This document shows positions 1-9,543 of a stretch of DNA of 64,000 nt, piece after piece. Origin of the DNA: Ixodes scapularis (lineage: Eukaryota; Arthropoda; Arachnida; Ixodida; Ixodidae); assembly GCF_016920785.2 (NCBI RefSeq), contig NW_024609835.1, positions 23,439,838-23,503,837 of the forward strand, in the 5' to 3' direction. Numbering within the stretch: position 1 is the stretch's first letter; each line of letters starts with the position of its first letter. The notes under the pieces were generated by a model. It was not told where the DNA came from. It worked only from the letters and a program-made list of their open reading frames with translations, and did no database searches. The position numbers and the translations under genes were made by a program.

Positions 1-648
1 ATTTGGTTGTATTTGTATCTTGACTTAAATACTTTTTTGGAAATGTAATTAGATTTGTAATTAAATACATTTTTGACGAAGTATTTTGTACTTGTATTTT
101 GATACATATTTGCATGTATTTTGCCCATCTCTGGGTGAGGCAAAACAAGAATGTGATAATCACGCACTTTTTATAAACACCTTCCAGCGGCGTGGAGAGA
201 TAAAAACGATGTTTTACCGCATATCAGAAGTGACGACATTCAAGATGGCTGCGCCCTTGTGGAAAAGGTGTGTACCTATCTAGCGTCCTGGGCCCTGGCT
301 ACCACTCCAGACTCCAAAATGGAGAATACTGTGGAGCACAATGATCGGGAAGAGCGGAGAGAGAAAAAATGCCCTCCCCCGCTCACACCGCGCGTCGTCT
401 GCTCTGCCGAGTGGGCTGTACCTTACATCCGGCTGGCGTTCAAACACGGTTTAAAATCGCGTCAGTTTGGAAATTTCAAGCGCAGATGGGCGGATTTTGA
501 TATGAAAATTATCGTCTAATGCTATGCTCGATAAAAAGACTAACCGAGTCTAATTGCAGTGTTACCTGCGTGCAAATAAAAAAAAAGAAAAAAAAAACTA
601 GAAGCTTGTTACATGGCATGTAAACAGCGTCTCGGTAAAAATCATGGC

Positions 649-679
<31 letters not shown>

Positions 680-1400
680 CTAGTCTACGCCTATGGCACC
701 ATTTATCAATACGAACGCCAAACACACCCCACTACTGGACCCCTGTCGTCTGCGTCGCTGCCCGCCGTAGACCCTGGCAAGTTTCTTGGCCTAGTTTTAT
801 TACAGAAAGAGAGCTACTCTGTAATTTTACAAGAAAAAACCGACCTGTGAAATGCACCTTTAACGAAAAGTTTAGATCGCTACGTGCAGGTATCGATTTT
901 TACGGTTCATTTTAGATCGAGCCTGGTGACTTGGACCACCCTATATATATTCCAAGAATGCGAACCACTCCATAACGGCAGCCACGAGCCAGAGTTCGAT
1001 ACAGCCCGCCGGTACAGCCCAGAGATGGAGAACGGCAACCTCCCGGTTTGTCGTCTGCTAGCAGAGTCGGGCGCGTGCCCTCTCTGTCGTTTTACCCAAA
1101 CCTGCTAACTTCCCGGATACGTGGGAGGGCGCTGCGGTCGAACAAAATGGCGCCGCCCTGACAGCGCTAAATGGAATGATTTATATATCTTATCCTTCTA
1201 TGTGGTATCGTAGTTCTTTGTTTATCTGCGCACAACGTTACTTGAACCACTCAGTTGGGAAACTGCCATAGAGCCTGCTTTAAAAAAGTGGCTCCGATCC
1301 GTACTCGAGAACCGAGCTAATGGCGATCGCAACGCCGCCATTTCTCTCGCAGTGTCCACTCCGGGAACTGCACGGCTGCACGTAGAGTCGGGCAAGGACC
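1..1400. other. No recognisable gene; AT-rich start, G29 tract, GC-rich patches
   Basis: The first ~120 bp are AT-rich and repetitive. Reading frames here are short and lack domain motifs. AAGATGGC (242-249) and AAAATGGCGCCG (1144-1155) resemble YY1-type promoter motifs, but no linked gene could be found. A run of 29 G occupies 651-679. Confidence 0.4.
651..679 (+). repeat. Homopolymer G29
   Basis: Uninterrupted run of 29 G. The true length in the genome is uncertain because such runs are error-prone in sequencing. Confidence 0.95.
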
Positions 1401-1451
1401 GGTGGCGCTAGAGTTCCGGTATATAGCTACCCTTCGGGGGGAGCATATCGA

Positions 1452-1477
1452 GGAACTCTAGGTGGCGCTAGAGTTCC
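1452..1477. repeat. Perfect hairpin GGAACTCTAG / CTAGAGTTCC plus direct repeat
   Basis: Ten-base perfect arms around GTGGCG. The motif GGTGGCGCTAGAGTTCC occurs directly repeated at 1401-1417 and 1461-1477. Confidence 0.8.
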
Positions 1478-1602
1478 TGTATAAGCTCCCTACGGGAGCC
1501 AGAGTTGCGCGTTCATCCTCGTAGTGCCGGCTTTCCTGCACGGCAGTCGGAGTCTGCTCCTCACGTGACTGGACTCGGCGAATAGCGGCGCCGCGCTCTC
1601 GA

Positions 1603-1806
1603 GGCGGTGGCGCGCACCTCCTCCTGACCTGCCCGGCACACGCTGACGCCCGGGCGGCCATGACAACATCCCTCGCCGCACTGGGGCTGCCCTGCAACAC
1701 CACAGAACAAATACTGAGACCCAGGGGCGACCGGCGCGGCAAAGACCGCGCGCTCAGGGCCCTACTGACCTTTCTGGAAGAAACCGGGCTCCTGTGGTCC
1801 CTCTGA
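1603..1806 (+). pseudogene. C-terminal fragment of a LINE (non-LTR retrotransposon) ORF2
   Basis: An open frame reads a typical LINE ORF2 tail: AHLLLTCPAHADARAA, then a basic stretch, then RALLTFLEETGL and a stop at 1804-1806. The AHLLL-x-CP zinc-knuckle remnant and the 'LLTFLxxTGL' ending are common at the C-terminus of I/R1-type LINE proteins. Everything upstream of about 1603 (reverse transcriptase, endonuclease) is missing, so this is a 5'-truncated remnant. It lies between two copies of another repeat. The assignment is from general resemblance, without a search. Confidence 0.5.
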
Positions 1807-2090
1807 ACTTCCTCCGGGCGCCCGCCGACTGCGGAGCGGGGCCCTGACGGCTGTGCTCAGTCGTGCCCTGGACGCTCGCTTTGGCGCGCACCTGCCGCGT
1901 GCTCGACGAACGCGCCCGGACTCCGGCGCGGGTGGACTAGAGTGGGACCTCCCACCACACGACGTGGTCGCCCCGGACGATTGCTTGATCGCCGGACACC
2001 GCGCCGTGCCAGCCTCCAGCGCTGGGACCCCCAACTCCCCCCGCCCCCCCCATCCCCGGCCACCCGGTATTCGATGCAACTAAATTAATC

Positions 2091-2280
2091 CCCCTCGCGC
2101 GTACTCCGACATGCCCGCCCCCCCCCCCTCCCCTTCTACAAATCTATTTCTATCTCCCCCCTCCACCCCCAACCTTTCTCCCCACACCCCCCCTCCCCCC
2201 CGAGAGCCAGTGACCAAGCGCCCGGTGCGCAACCACTATTGGCCCTCTCCTCCCCCCCCCCCACCATCTTTCACAACGCT
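2091..2280 (+). repeat. C-rich pyrimidine low-complexity tract
   Basis: Mostly C runs of 5-10 with scattered T and A, followed by a short AGA repeat at 2282-2297. No coding signal. Confidence 0.8.
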
Positions 2281-2526
2281 TAGAAGAAGAAGAAGAAAGC
2301 AGGGGAACATACGCCGGGGCACGCGCAACGTCTACTTTCCTGCACCGCACTTGATCTGACTCCTCACGGGATCGGATCTCGGCGAATAGCGGCGCGGCGG
2401 CACGTGGAAAACAGACGCGCAACTCTGGTTCCCGTAGGGTCTCGCAGGGCGCCATAGGAAGCGAGCAAGCCGGCCGTGTCGCGGCGGTCGCCTATTGTTC
2501 ACCGCGACCTAACGATAGCCGCCGCA

Positions 2527-2842
2527 GGAGCATCGGGGAGCAATGGCGACGAACAGCACGGCGGTCTGTGTCCCCGTCGTGATTACGAAGGAATTTAAGG
2601 CAGTTACGAAATCGGAAAGTTCCTTCGGTAGCCGGTGCCGTCGGCGCAGAATCATCGGGAAGTAATAGCAACGAACACCACAGAGGACAGTGGGCGATTA
2701 CGAATCCGGAAAGCTTCTTCGGTAGCCGGTGCAGAATCATCGAGGGGAAGCAATGGCGATGAGCAGCACAGCGGACAGTGTTCCCGGGGTGACTACGACG
2801 GGGTTTAAGGCGGTTACGAATTCAGAAAGCTTCTTCAGTGGT
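2527..2842 (+). repeat. Imperfect tandem repeat, three units of about 85-115 bp
   Basis: Each unit has the order CATCGGGGA-type start, GCAATGGCGA / AACAGCAC, GATTACGA, then GGAAAG[TC]T[TC]CTTCGGTAGCC. Units lie about 2527-2637, 2646-2731 and 2732-2842; the middle one lacks an internal segment. Indels between units are not multiples of three, so it is not a coding repeat. Confidence 0.7.
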
Positions 2843-3539
2843 ATCAATATGAAGAAGGAATAACTCCTTCGTGAATCTGGCCGCGTGTACGACGTGAAGG
2901 AGGTCCGTTTCGACGGACAAGTGGATGTCACGGAGGGCCGTACTCCGCTAACAAAATTGAGCGCGCCCGCAAAAAATGTAGTTGGCGTTGAGTGGACTGT
3001 GGTAATTATGTACGTTTATTTCTGAATCAGCTTGACAGTAACTGGGCGATTTTTTTCGCGCCGTTTCGCGATTCCCACTGTAGGCTGATGGAAACATCCA
3101 AGGGTAGGCTTAGGTGCACGGGCGACCGCATTCAGCTTCTCGATTCCGGTGAAGTATTTGCTGCATATTCTAGAGCTTGCCATCGGTGTCGATGCTGTTC
3201 CATCGTCGCTAGAATAGGAGAAAAGTTAATTGTACTATTCGTCAGCAGCTTAAACAAAGCGCGAGCTGGAAGGTAAGAAACGCCACTAACCTGTATGGAC
3301 GCACAAGTCGCAACCAGGTCGCGCAGTACTCCGCCTCGTGCGGCTTCGAAGCACACCGTGCTTCGAAGGGACGATGTAGTACTACGTGCCGTGCGCGATC
3401 TTCGACGTACTGTTGCAGCCGACCACGCAGCAATTGTTACGGCTTTCTTGGTGCGGAATAGCCATCTCAGAAATTACAGCGCTAACCCACTACAACGCAC
3501 AACCAACGCGGCGACTGGCAGAAGCTCCCCGATGCAATG
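2843..3539. other. No recognisable feature
   Basis: Mixed-composition sequence between the tandem repeat and the LINE. An open frame from 3295 runs into the LINE, but its first ~80 residues show no endonuclease motifs and are probably read-through of flanking DNA. Confidence 0.5.
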
Positions 3540-4332
3540 GACCCGTTTGCCGCTAGGGGCGCCCTGGTCAGGCTACAGAAAGGGAGGTGGAATTGTGGCA
3601 TTCATTCATAAAAGTACGGATTGGCAAAGGGTAAAACAGGATTGTGTGGAACATTTATGGTTAAAAGGAAAAGTGGCGGGGGAGCAAACACTACTTGGCT
3701 TTGTGTATTTGTGGACAGGAGCAGATGCCAAAGAGGAAAACAAAAGAATTATAGAATGTATAGCAAGTGACATTAATGAACTAGGGAGGGGGTGTGAGAT
3801 TATTATACTAGGAGACATGAATGCACACATTGAAGATATGGACGGGTACACGGATTCGACAGGTAACATGCTGCTAGATATGTGTGAAAGACATGACTTG
3901 GTTTTATGCAACAGTACCGAGAAGTGTGAAGGGCTCATAACTTGGGAGGTAGGGAGTTTGCATTCGACGATAGATTATTCACTAATGTCGCATAGGATGT
4001 ATGATAGGCTAAAGGTAATGAACATAGATGAACTTGGGGTCAGAAGCCTGGGTAGTGATCACAAACGGATCAAGCTGAGCTTTACGAGAGAAACCGGGAA
4101 AGGAAAGATGCAAGATGAACAACCAGATAGGATCTTTTACTCGGAGAAGCAACTGGAGATAGCAACCAAACAAATTGAGGAATTAATTTCTGGCGATACC
4201 ACAGCAGAATGGACTTACACAAATTTAATGAGATTATTTGAGCTAGAGCTATCCAAGGCCGACCTAGAGAAAAAGGAAAAGGAAGGCATAAACCCAAGAG
4301 TTGGTGGGATGGGGAGGTTAAGAACGCCATAG
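3532..4332 (+). pseudogene. LINE endonuclease domain (N-terminally truncated)
   Basis: Visible endonuclease/exonuclease/phosphatase motifs: GGGIVAFIHKS, IIILGDMNAHI (catalytic Asp/Asn), STIDYSLMS and LGSDHKRIKLSF (catalytic SDH). The N-terminal motifs carrying the catalytic Asn and Glu are absent, so it is not a complete nuclease. The frame ends in a stop at 4330-4332, but the protein continues in another frame: from 4299 frame 3 reads SWWDGEVKNAIERRQEA and joins the reverse transcriptase. A single-base indel near 4270-4298 therefore separates two halves of one polyprotein. Confidence 0.85.
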
Positions 4333-6720
4333 AGAGACGCCAGGAAGCATCCAGGGAACACAGACATTCCAAGCAAAGGGGGGAACCAAAAGCCGAAGTA
4401 GACAGAAAATGGGATAATTTCATAATTTATAGAAGGGAAGCATCCTGTTTAATCAGTGAGAAAATGAGAACAAGGGGGTCCCAATGGTTGTCAAAAGTGC
4501 ACAAAAAGGATAAAAAGGCAGCCAAGAAATTTTGGAAACATCTGAACTCCATGAGTAATAAGACAAGTTTAGAACAGAGGTTTATAGTTACAGCTCAAGG
4601 TACTCGACTGGAAGGGGATAAGGCAATGCAGCATATAGGGACAATGATGGCGGAAAAATTTAAAGACCGAAGGAATGAGGCACATGCTTTATCGCAGGAG
4701 AACAGACCGGTAAGTGCTATGGATTCGTTCGGACAAAGAGAATGGGAAAGGGCAGAGAAAAGAGTTCCTAGTAGCACCTCGACAGGCCCTGACGGTATTC
4801 CCATTATGTTAATCAAGAACTTGGGCCCAAAATCTAAGCAAGCATTAAGAGAGGCAGTGAATAAAATGGTAACGGATGGGAAAGCCCCCGATGAATGGAG
4901 ACTAAGCAGGATGAGCATGATATATAAACGAAAGGGGGACAAAGCGGACATAAACAACTATCGTCCTATAACAGTGACGTCAGTGATTTACAGGGTGGTG
5001 ATGCAGATTATAAAGGATAGACTGCAGGCATGGGTGGAGAGCGAGGGGGTGCTGGGGGAGCTGCAGAATGCGTTCCGGAAGCAAAGGAGGTTAGAGGACA
5101 ATCTGTTCTCTTTAACGCAGTGTATCGAAATAGCAGAAAAGGAACAAAGGCCCCTATGGCTAGCGTTTCTGGATATCAAAGGAGCCTACGACAGTGTAAT
5201 TCAAGAGAATTTGTGGGGCATACTGGGTACATTAGGGGTAGAAGCTGGAGTAACTAATCTTTTAAAAGATATATATAATAGCAACAAGGTGCTTATAAAA
5301 TGGGAAACAAATGTATCGGAGCCTATAGAGATAGAGCGGGGGCTTAGGCAAGGCTGCCCTTTGTCGCCTTTGTTGTTCATGTTATACTTACAGGGATTGG
5401 AGAACAAACTAGAGCGGAGCGGGTTTGGCTTCAACCTTTCTTTCATCAAGCAAGGTGAATGGATTAAACAATCACTACCGGGGCTGATGTATGCAGATGA
5501 TATAGTGCTAATGGCCGACAACAAAGAAGATTTGCAGAAATTAATGGATATCTGTGGTACAGAGGGAGATAAACTAGGTCTTAAATTTAGTCAAGAAAAA
5601 TCGGCAGTGATGATTTTTAATGATAAAGATGGTGGCGAGCATAGGATACAAGAGGTCATGTTGGAGGTAGTGGATAAGTACAGGTATCTTGGGGTATGGA
5701 TAAATAATGGTGTTGAGTATCTAACGGAGCATGAAAAACATGTAGCGATGAAAGGTAGCAGGAATGCAGCCGTCATGAAACATAGGGCTCTGTGGAATTA
5801 CAGTAGGTATGAAGTGGTGAGGGGGATTTGGAAAGGGGTCATGGTTCCCGGCCTGACCTTCGGCAATGCGGTCCTGTGCATGAGACCAGATATTCAAGCA
5901 AAGTTAGAAATTAAACAGCGGGGCGTAGGTAGGCTTGCTTTGGGAGCTCATGGAAATACGCCGAATCAGGGCGTACAAGGCGACATGGGATGGACGTCAT
6001 TCGAGGGCAGGGAAGCTAGCAGCAAGATAGAATTTGAGGAGCGTTTGAGGGAAATGGAGGAAGAGCAGTGGGCTAGGAAAGTTTTCAGTTATTTGTACAT
6101 GAGGAATGTAGATACCAAATGGAGAAAGCGAACTAGAAAATTATCAAGCAAATATTTGGGCGGCAGTGGGGGCGCCAACCAGGAATTACGGGTTAAGAAA
6201 AGGATAAAAGAAACAGAGAAGGGTCTGTGGGAAACGGGTATGCAGACAAAACCAGCACTGGAGACGTACAGAATGTTCAAACAGGAAATTTGCAAAGAAA
6301 ATATCTACGATAATTCTAGGGGAAGCTCTTTGTTGTTTGAGGCCAGGACAGGAGTATTGCGGACTAAGACGTACCGGGTTAAGTACCAGGAGATGGACAC
6401 TTTATGTAGTGTGTGTGGGGAGCAGGAGGAAACGGCTGAACACTTAATACTTTTCTGTAAAGGGCTTCACCCAACAGTTAACAGTGACCGGGCGGATTTA
6501 ATCAAAGCATTGGGTTTTAAAGACAGTGAAGGAAAAATAGACTTTACACGGGTAGAAATAACCAAGCGGAGGTTATCAGACTGGCGGCTAAAATCGAGGC
6601 AGGGGTGAGATTTAATCTTGGAATTCAAAACATATAATTAGATTAATAATGTTGGCTAGGTGGCGCAAGCCACCGCCCGATTCACAGGGTTTAGCCAGAT
6701 CCATCCATCCATCCATCGAA
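3540..6720 (+). mobile_element. 5'-truncated tick-type LINE (endonuclease + reverse transcriptase)
   Basis: Non-LTR retrotransposon in sense orientation. It retains part of the EEP endonuclease, the whole reverse transcriptase and a C-terminal zinc motif, then a ~110-bp 3' UTR. The UTR contains GGTGGCGCAAGCCACCGCCC and ends in a CATC run (CCATCCATCCATCCATC near 6703-6719). The 5' edge is unclear (about 3540-3590) because the conserved N-terminus of the endonuclease is missing, consistent with 5' truncation during target-primed reverse transcription. I found no convincing target-site duplication. Confidence 0.9.
4464..6608 (+). pseudogene. LINE reverse transcriptase and C-terminal zinc motif
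   Basis: 714 residues remain open from the first ATG after the frameshift; the true protein frame extends upstream to about 4299. Motifs: GPDGIPIML (about 108), NNYRPITVTS, NAFRKQRRLEDN, LAFLDIKGAYDSV, RGLRQGCPLSPLLFMLYLQG, catalytic MYADDIVLMAD (YADD at residues 343-346), and a C-terminal CSVCGEQEETAEHLILFC zinc motif near residue 650. The reverse transcriptase motifs look intact. The copy is dead only because its 5' end is missing and the frame is shifted. Clade placement (I/Ingi-like or L2-like) is not certain from reading alone. Confidence 0.9.
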
Positions 6721-8277
6721 TTAGATGCGCACGGTTCCTATTCGCGACTCCAGCAAAACGGACGCCGCCAAGCGGGAAAACCGGGAACCAGCCGGTCCAG
6801 GTCGCTCCGCGCCCCTCCGCGTCTCTGGTGGCTTTCGCGGAGACGTGTTGTCGGCGCGGTGGCGAACAATGTGATTTGACGAAGGTCCGAATATTTCTTA
6901 AGTTTTCCTGAGTGATCATTAGTGTGGTGAAGCCTCAGTAAATTGTTTTCTTCTATTACGTGTTTGAAAGCCCGTTTACTTCACAGCACACGGTCGCGTG
7001 CTTTCGATTTCTTGGATGGGGAGGAATCACGGAAAAACTTTTTGATTTCTTGTCTGTCTCGAATCACATTCAAAGTGACGACTGCTTGGTAACTGATACT
7101 GGAGGGAACATCCATGTTGCAGTCAAGAGAATGGGAAGGTTCGATAGCTGCTTTTCTTGAGTTTGGTTGTGTTCGGTTAGCTTCAAGTTTGAGCCACCCA
7201 CGCCGGTCGGTGCGTTGGCTATTCATCTTGGCTGCTTTTCGCCGAAAAAGCCTCTGGACCACACTGAAGGAGCTGGGCTGATTTCGCAATTACTTGATTC
7301 AGGAAAACTTGCTCGCTGCAAATGATGAATGAGGGAAATTATCTGTTTTCAAAAGGTGGGAGACAAGTCTCGCAACGTTAGATGCTGCCACGGCATTTTG
7401 ACCTATCGCGCTTCCAATATTTATATTACCAGGACGTCGAAGCCAGCAGTAATATACGTCTACATTGATCAGGTTGACCGGCCACAAAAAATACTAATTT
7501 TCTCCGTTCAGGATTCGAAGCAAAGTTCAATGCAGAGAGGTTCTGCGGGGATCTTCAATGAAGACTCTCTTCAGTTTGTCTCCGTGCTGCCGGCTATAGA
7601 ACCATTTGGCTAAGTTTAAGTAGTATGTCTCCGTCTGTCAAATATACTTTTATTCAGCAGCTCACCTAATAGCTAGTCAACTAAGCTCATATTTCAACCC
7701 GAAGGATATACTAATATCGCTTTAGTGGGACCATAGTACGTAATATAATACATAACCCGCTCGTCAAAATGACTTCTCGATTGCTACTAAAACCTGAATT
7801 GAAATACGAGTATCAGCTGCTTAGTGGGGCGCCGGCGGGTTAACATGGTCCTTGGCTCAAAAAGCGGTTGCTTAATTTTCGTAATTTTCCTGCAGCCTGT
7901 GTTGCTGGCCGAGCAGACGACTGGGGCTGTTTCGTAAACGTGGATACGCACAAAAGCTCGATTCCGCGGACAGATAAGTCGCATGGTCGACCATGCGAGT
8001 TAGCTGAAAAGTTACTATCTGTGGAACAATTCTATAGTCATCGCCGCTTTCCTTAGATGATCAAAACTGATTAGTATATTACCGTCTCTCCGGAGCCCAT
8101 AGTTTCGGTTTTGAACGAAATCTCCGAAACGAAAGTTTGACACGAAAAGAACAAAAAAACACCAGCAAAACAAAACGATGCTTTGCAAGTTTATCTGCAC
8201 CGGCTACACTTCACCGTCTCAGTTCAAATACCTATAAAATTGGGCATTAAACAAAAGAAAATCTGTTAAATTGAACG
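6721..8277. other. Non-coding stretch between LINE and TMEM192 upstream region
   Basis: GC-rich at 6720-6850, then AT-balanced. Frames are short and without motifs on both strands. I see nothing else to report. Confidence 0.4.
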
Positions 8278-8395
8278 CGCCACCCATTCAGGCGGCCCGG
8301 CCGAGCCGCCGCGACCTGGACTCAGCCGCCATGTTTGTTTGGTGGTGGCGCCCCCTATAGGTCGCTGGAGTCGCGAATATCGCAGTAGCTATGTA
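8278..8395. promoter_or_regulatory. CpG-rich patch with a YY1-like GCCGCCATGTTTG motif
   Basis: A locally GC- and CpG-rich segment upstream of the TMEM192-like gene. It contains GCCGCCATGTTTG at 8325-8337, similar to the YY1 consensus, and short GCGCCACC / GGTGGCGC inverted motifs about 65 bp apart. It may be a promoter or a repeat end; weak call. Confidence 0.25.
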
Positions 8396-9353
8396 AAGCA
8401 ACTTTCATGCGTCAACTCGTCGCTAAAGGCATGGAGAATAGAAGGGTAGGAGAGGGCATGACGTCGGCCGCGTAGCCTCCACAAGCCATGCTCCCTTGAC
8501 GCCTCGCCTCTTTCTCATTTTCCTCCTTACTCTCCTCTCTTACCATGCCAACGTGACCACATCACGTGACCGTAGCTAGGGTTCGTCTTGCTGTGGGGTA
8601 CTAGAATACACCACAGTCTAGACTTCGACCTGATAAAACCTACCGGACGGAGCGCGCGCAAGTCCTTCTACAATCAACCATCCATCTCACACGTGACATG
8701 TCACACGCACCAATCGCCAGAGAGATCTGCGGTCACGCTGGGCACAAAATCGTTTAAACTTTTTATGACTAGGCTTCACCAATATTGCAACGTGCCCCCT
8801 CCCAGTACTTCTAACCTCCTTGGCTAAAGGGTTGCCAGCGGCCCAGGTTTTAAGGGGGAGTTTTCTAACGGAGGGTTTTAGTAACGTTGTCTGCGCACAA
8901 ACTCTGGCATGTCAAAAAGCCTTCCGCAACCCCCCCCCCCCGAAAAAAACAAAACAAAACAAAACAAGAAAACAAAAACAAAAACAGCATTTACAACAAG
9001 AACAACAAAACGTCCTTTAACATTTTATATGTATTGGTAGTAAAAAAACAACAGTGCAATAAATTTAAGGAAGGTCACGTATTCGAAAATGTAAACCCTG
9101 CATTCAAGTGAGATTGGACAATCGAAACTCTTGCACATGGGTTTCCAACGTTTCCAATATCTTTTTCCTGCACTGCGCCGCTCGTATCGCTTTTATTTTG
9201 CAAAACCTCTTTAAACATTTATGCTACGATGCCAATATGTCCCTACGGTTGTTCATATTAAAACTTAGTTTTATAGCAGAACTAGGTCGAACATGGCCGT
9301 ATTTGGCGAGCTATGCTACGGGTCATGCGTCCAGTTACGAACACTGGAAACCA
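8396..9353. other. Upstream region of TMEM192-like gene with C13 and A/C-rich tract
   Basis: Contains a C run at 8930-8941 followed by an AAAAC/AACAAA-rich low-complexity stretch to about 9010. No recognisable gene. Confidence 0.4.
8562..8569. promoter_or_regulatory. Second TCACGTGA E-box upstream
   Basis: Same palindrome about 940 bp before the proposed start codon, in the sequence ATCACGTGACC. It could be part of the same control region or chance. Confidence 0.3.
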
Positions 9354-9361
9354 TCACGTGA
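9354..9361. promoter_or_regulatory. Palindromic E-box TCACGTGA upstream of TMEM192-like exon 1
   Basis: An exact 8-bp palindrome about 150 bp before the proposed start codon. TCACGTGA is the core of CLEAR motifs bound by MiT/TFE factors at lysosomal genes in vertebrates. That it works this way here is inference. Confidence 0.4.
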
Positions 9362-9510
9362 TTGCGAATTTGTATTTTCCTCTGGCTGTTTCGTGAGTTG
9401 TCTTTCTCGGTTCCCTGATGTTTGTCATTAAAACGCAGTGACATTCGGACGCGCAAAATTCCGTTCAAATGCTGGTTTCTTGGAGTTCATGAAACCGCTA
9501 TCAAGAAGGA

Positions 9511-9543
9511 ATGGTCAGCTTAGCGGATCATGAGACGTTTGAG
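9511..9543 (+). CDS. TMEM192: TMEM192-like exon 1 (start codon exon, 11 codons)
   Basis: ATG at 9511 sits in a favourable context (G at -3, G at +4). It encodes MVSLADHETFE and ends at a strong GTGAGT donor at 9544. It leaves phase 0, which matches the phase 0 entry of the next exon at 11866. The acidic, polar N-terminus before the first membrane span fits the family. It is too short to prove by coding potential, and another upstream first exon cannot be excluded. Confidence 0.5.

Larger units (their letters stand above)
1530..2397 (+). repeat. Direct repeat pair (1530-1596 and 2335-2397) around the LINE tail
   Basis: Both copies share CTTTCCTGCAC, CTCCTCACG and GACTCGGCGAATAGCGGCG-type sequence (second copy with ATCTCGGCGAATAGCGGCG) in the same order. 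The element ends CCTACGGGAGCCAGAGTTGC (1490-1509) and its complement near 2414-2440 form an inverted pair outside them. The set looks like repeat copies split or flanked by the LINE fragment. Confidence 0.55.

Noticed and set aside
3295..3531. N-terminal part of the LINE endonuclease
   Set aside because: The frame is open but has none of the conserved N-terminal endonuclease motifs; treated as flanking sequence.
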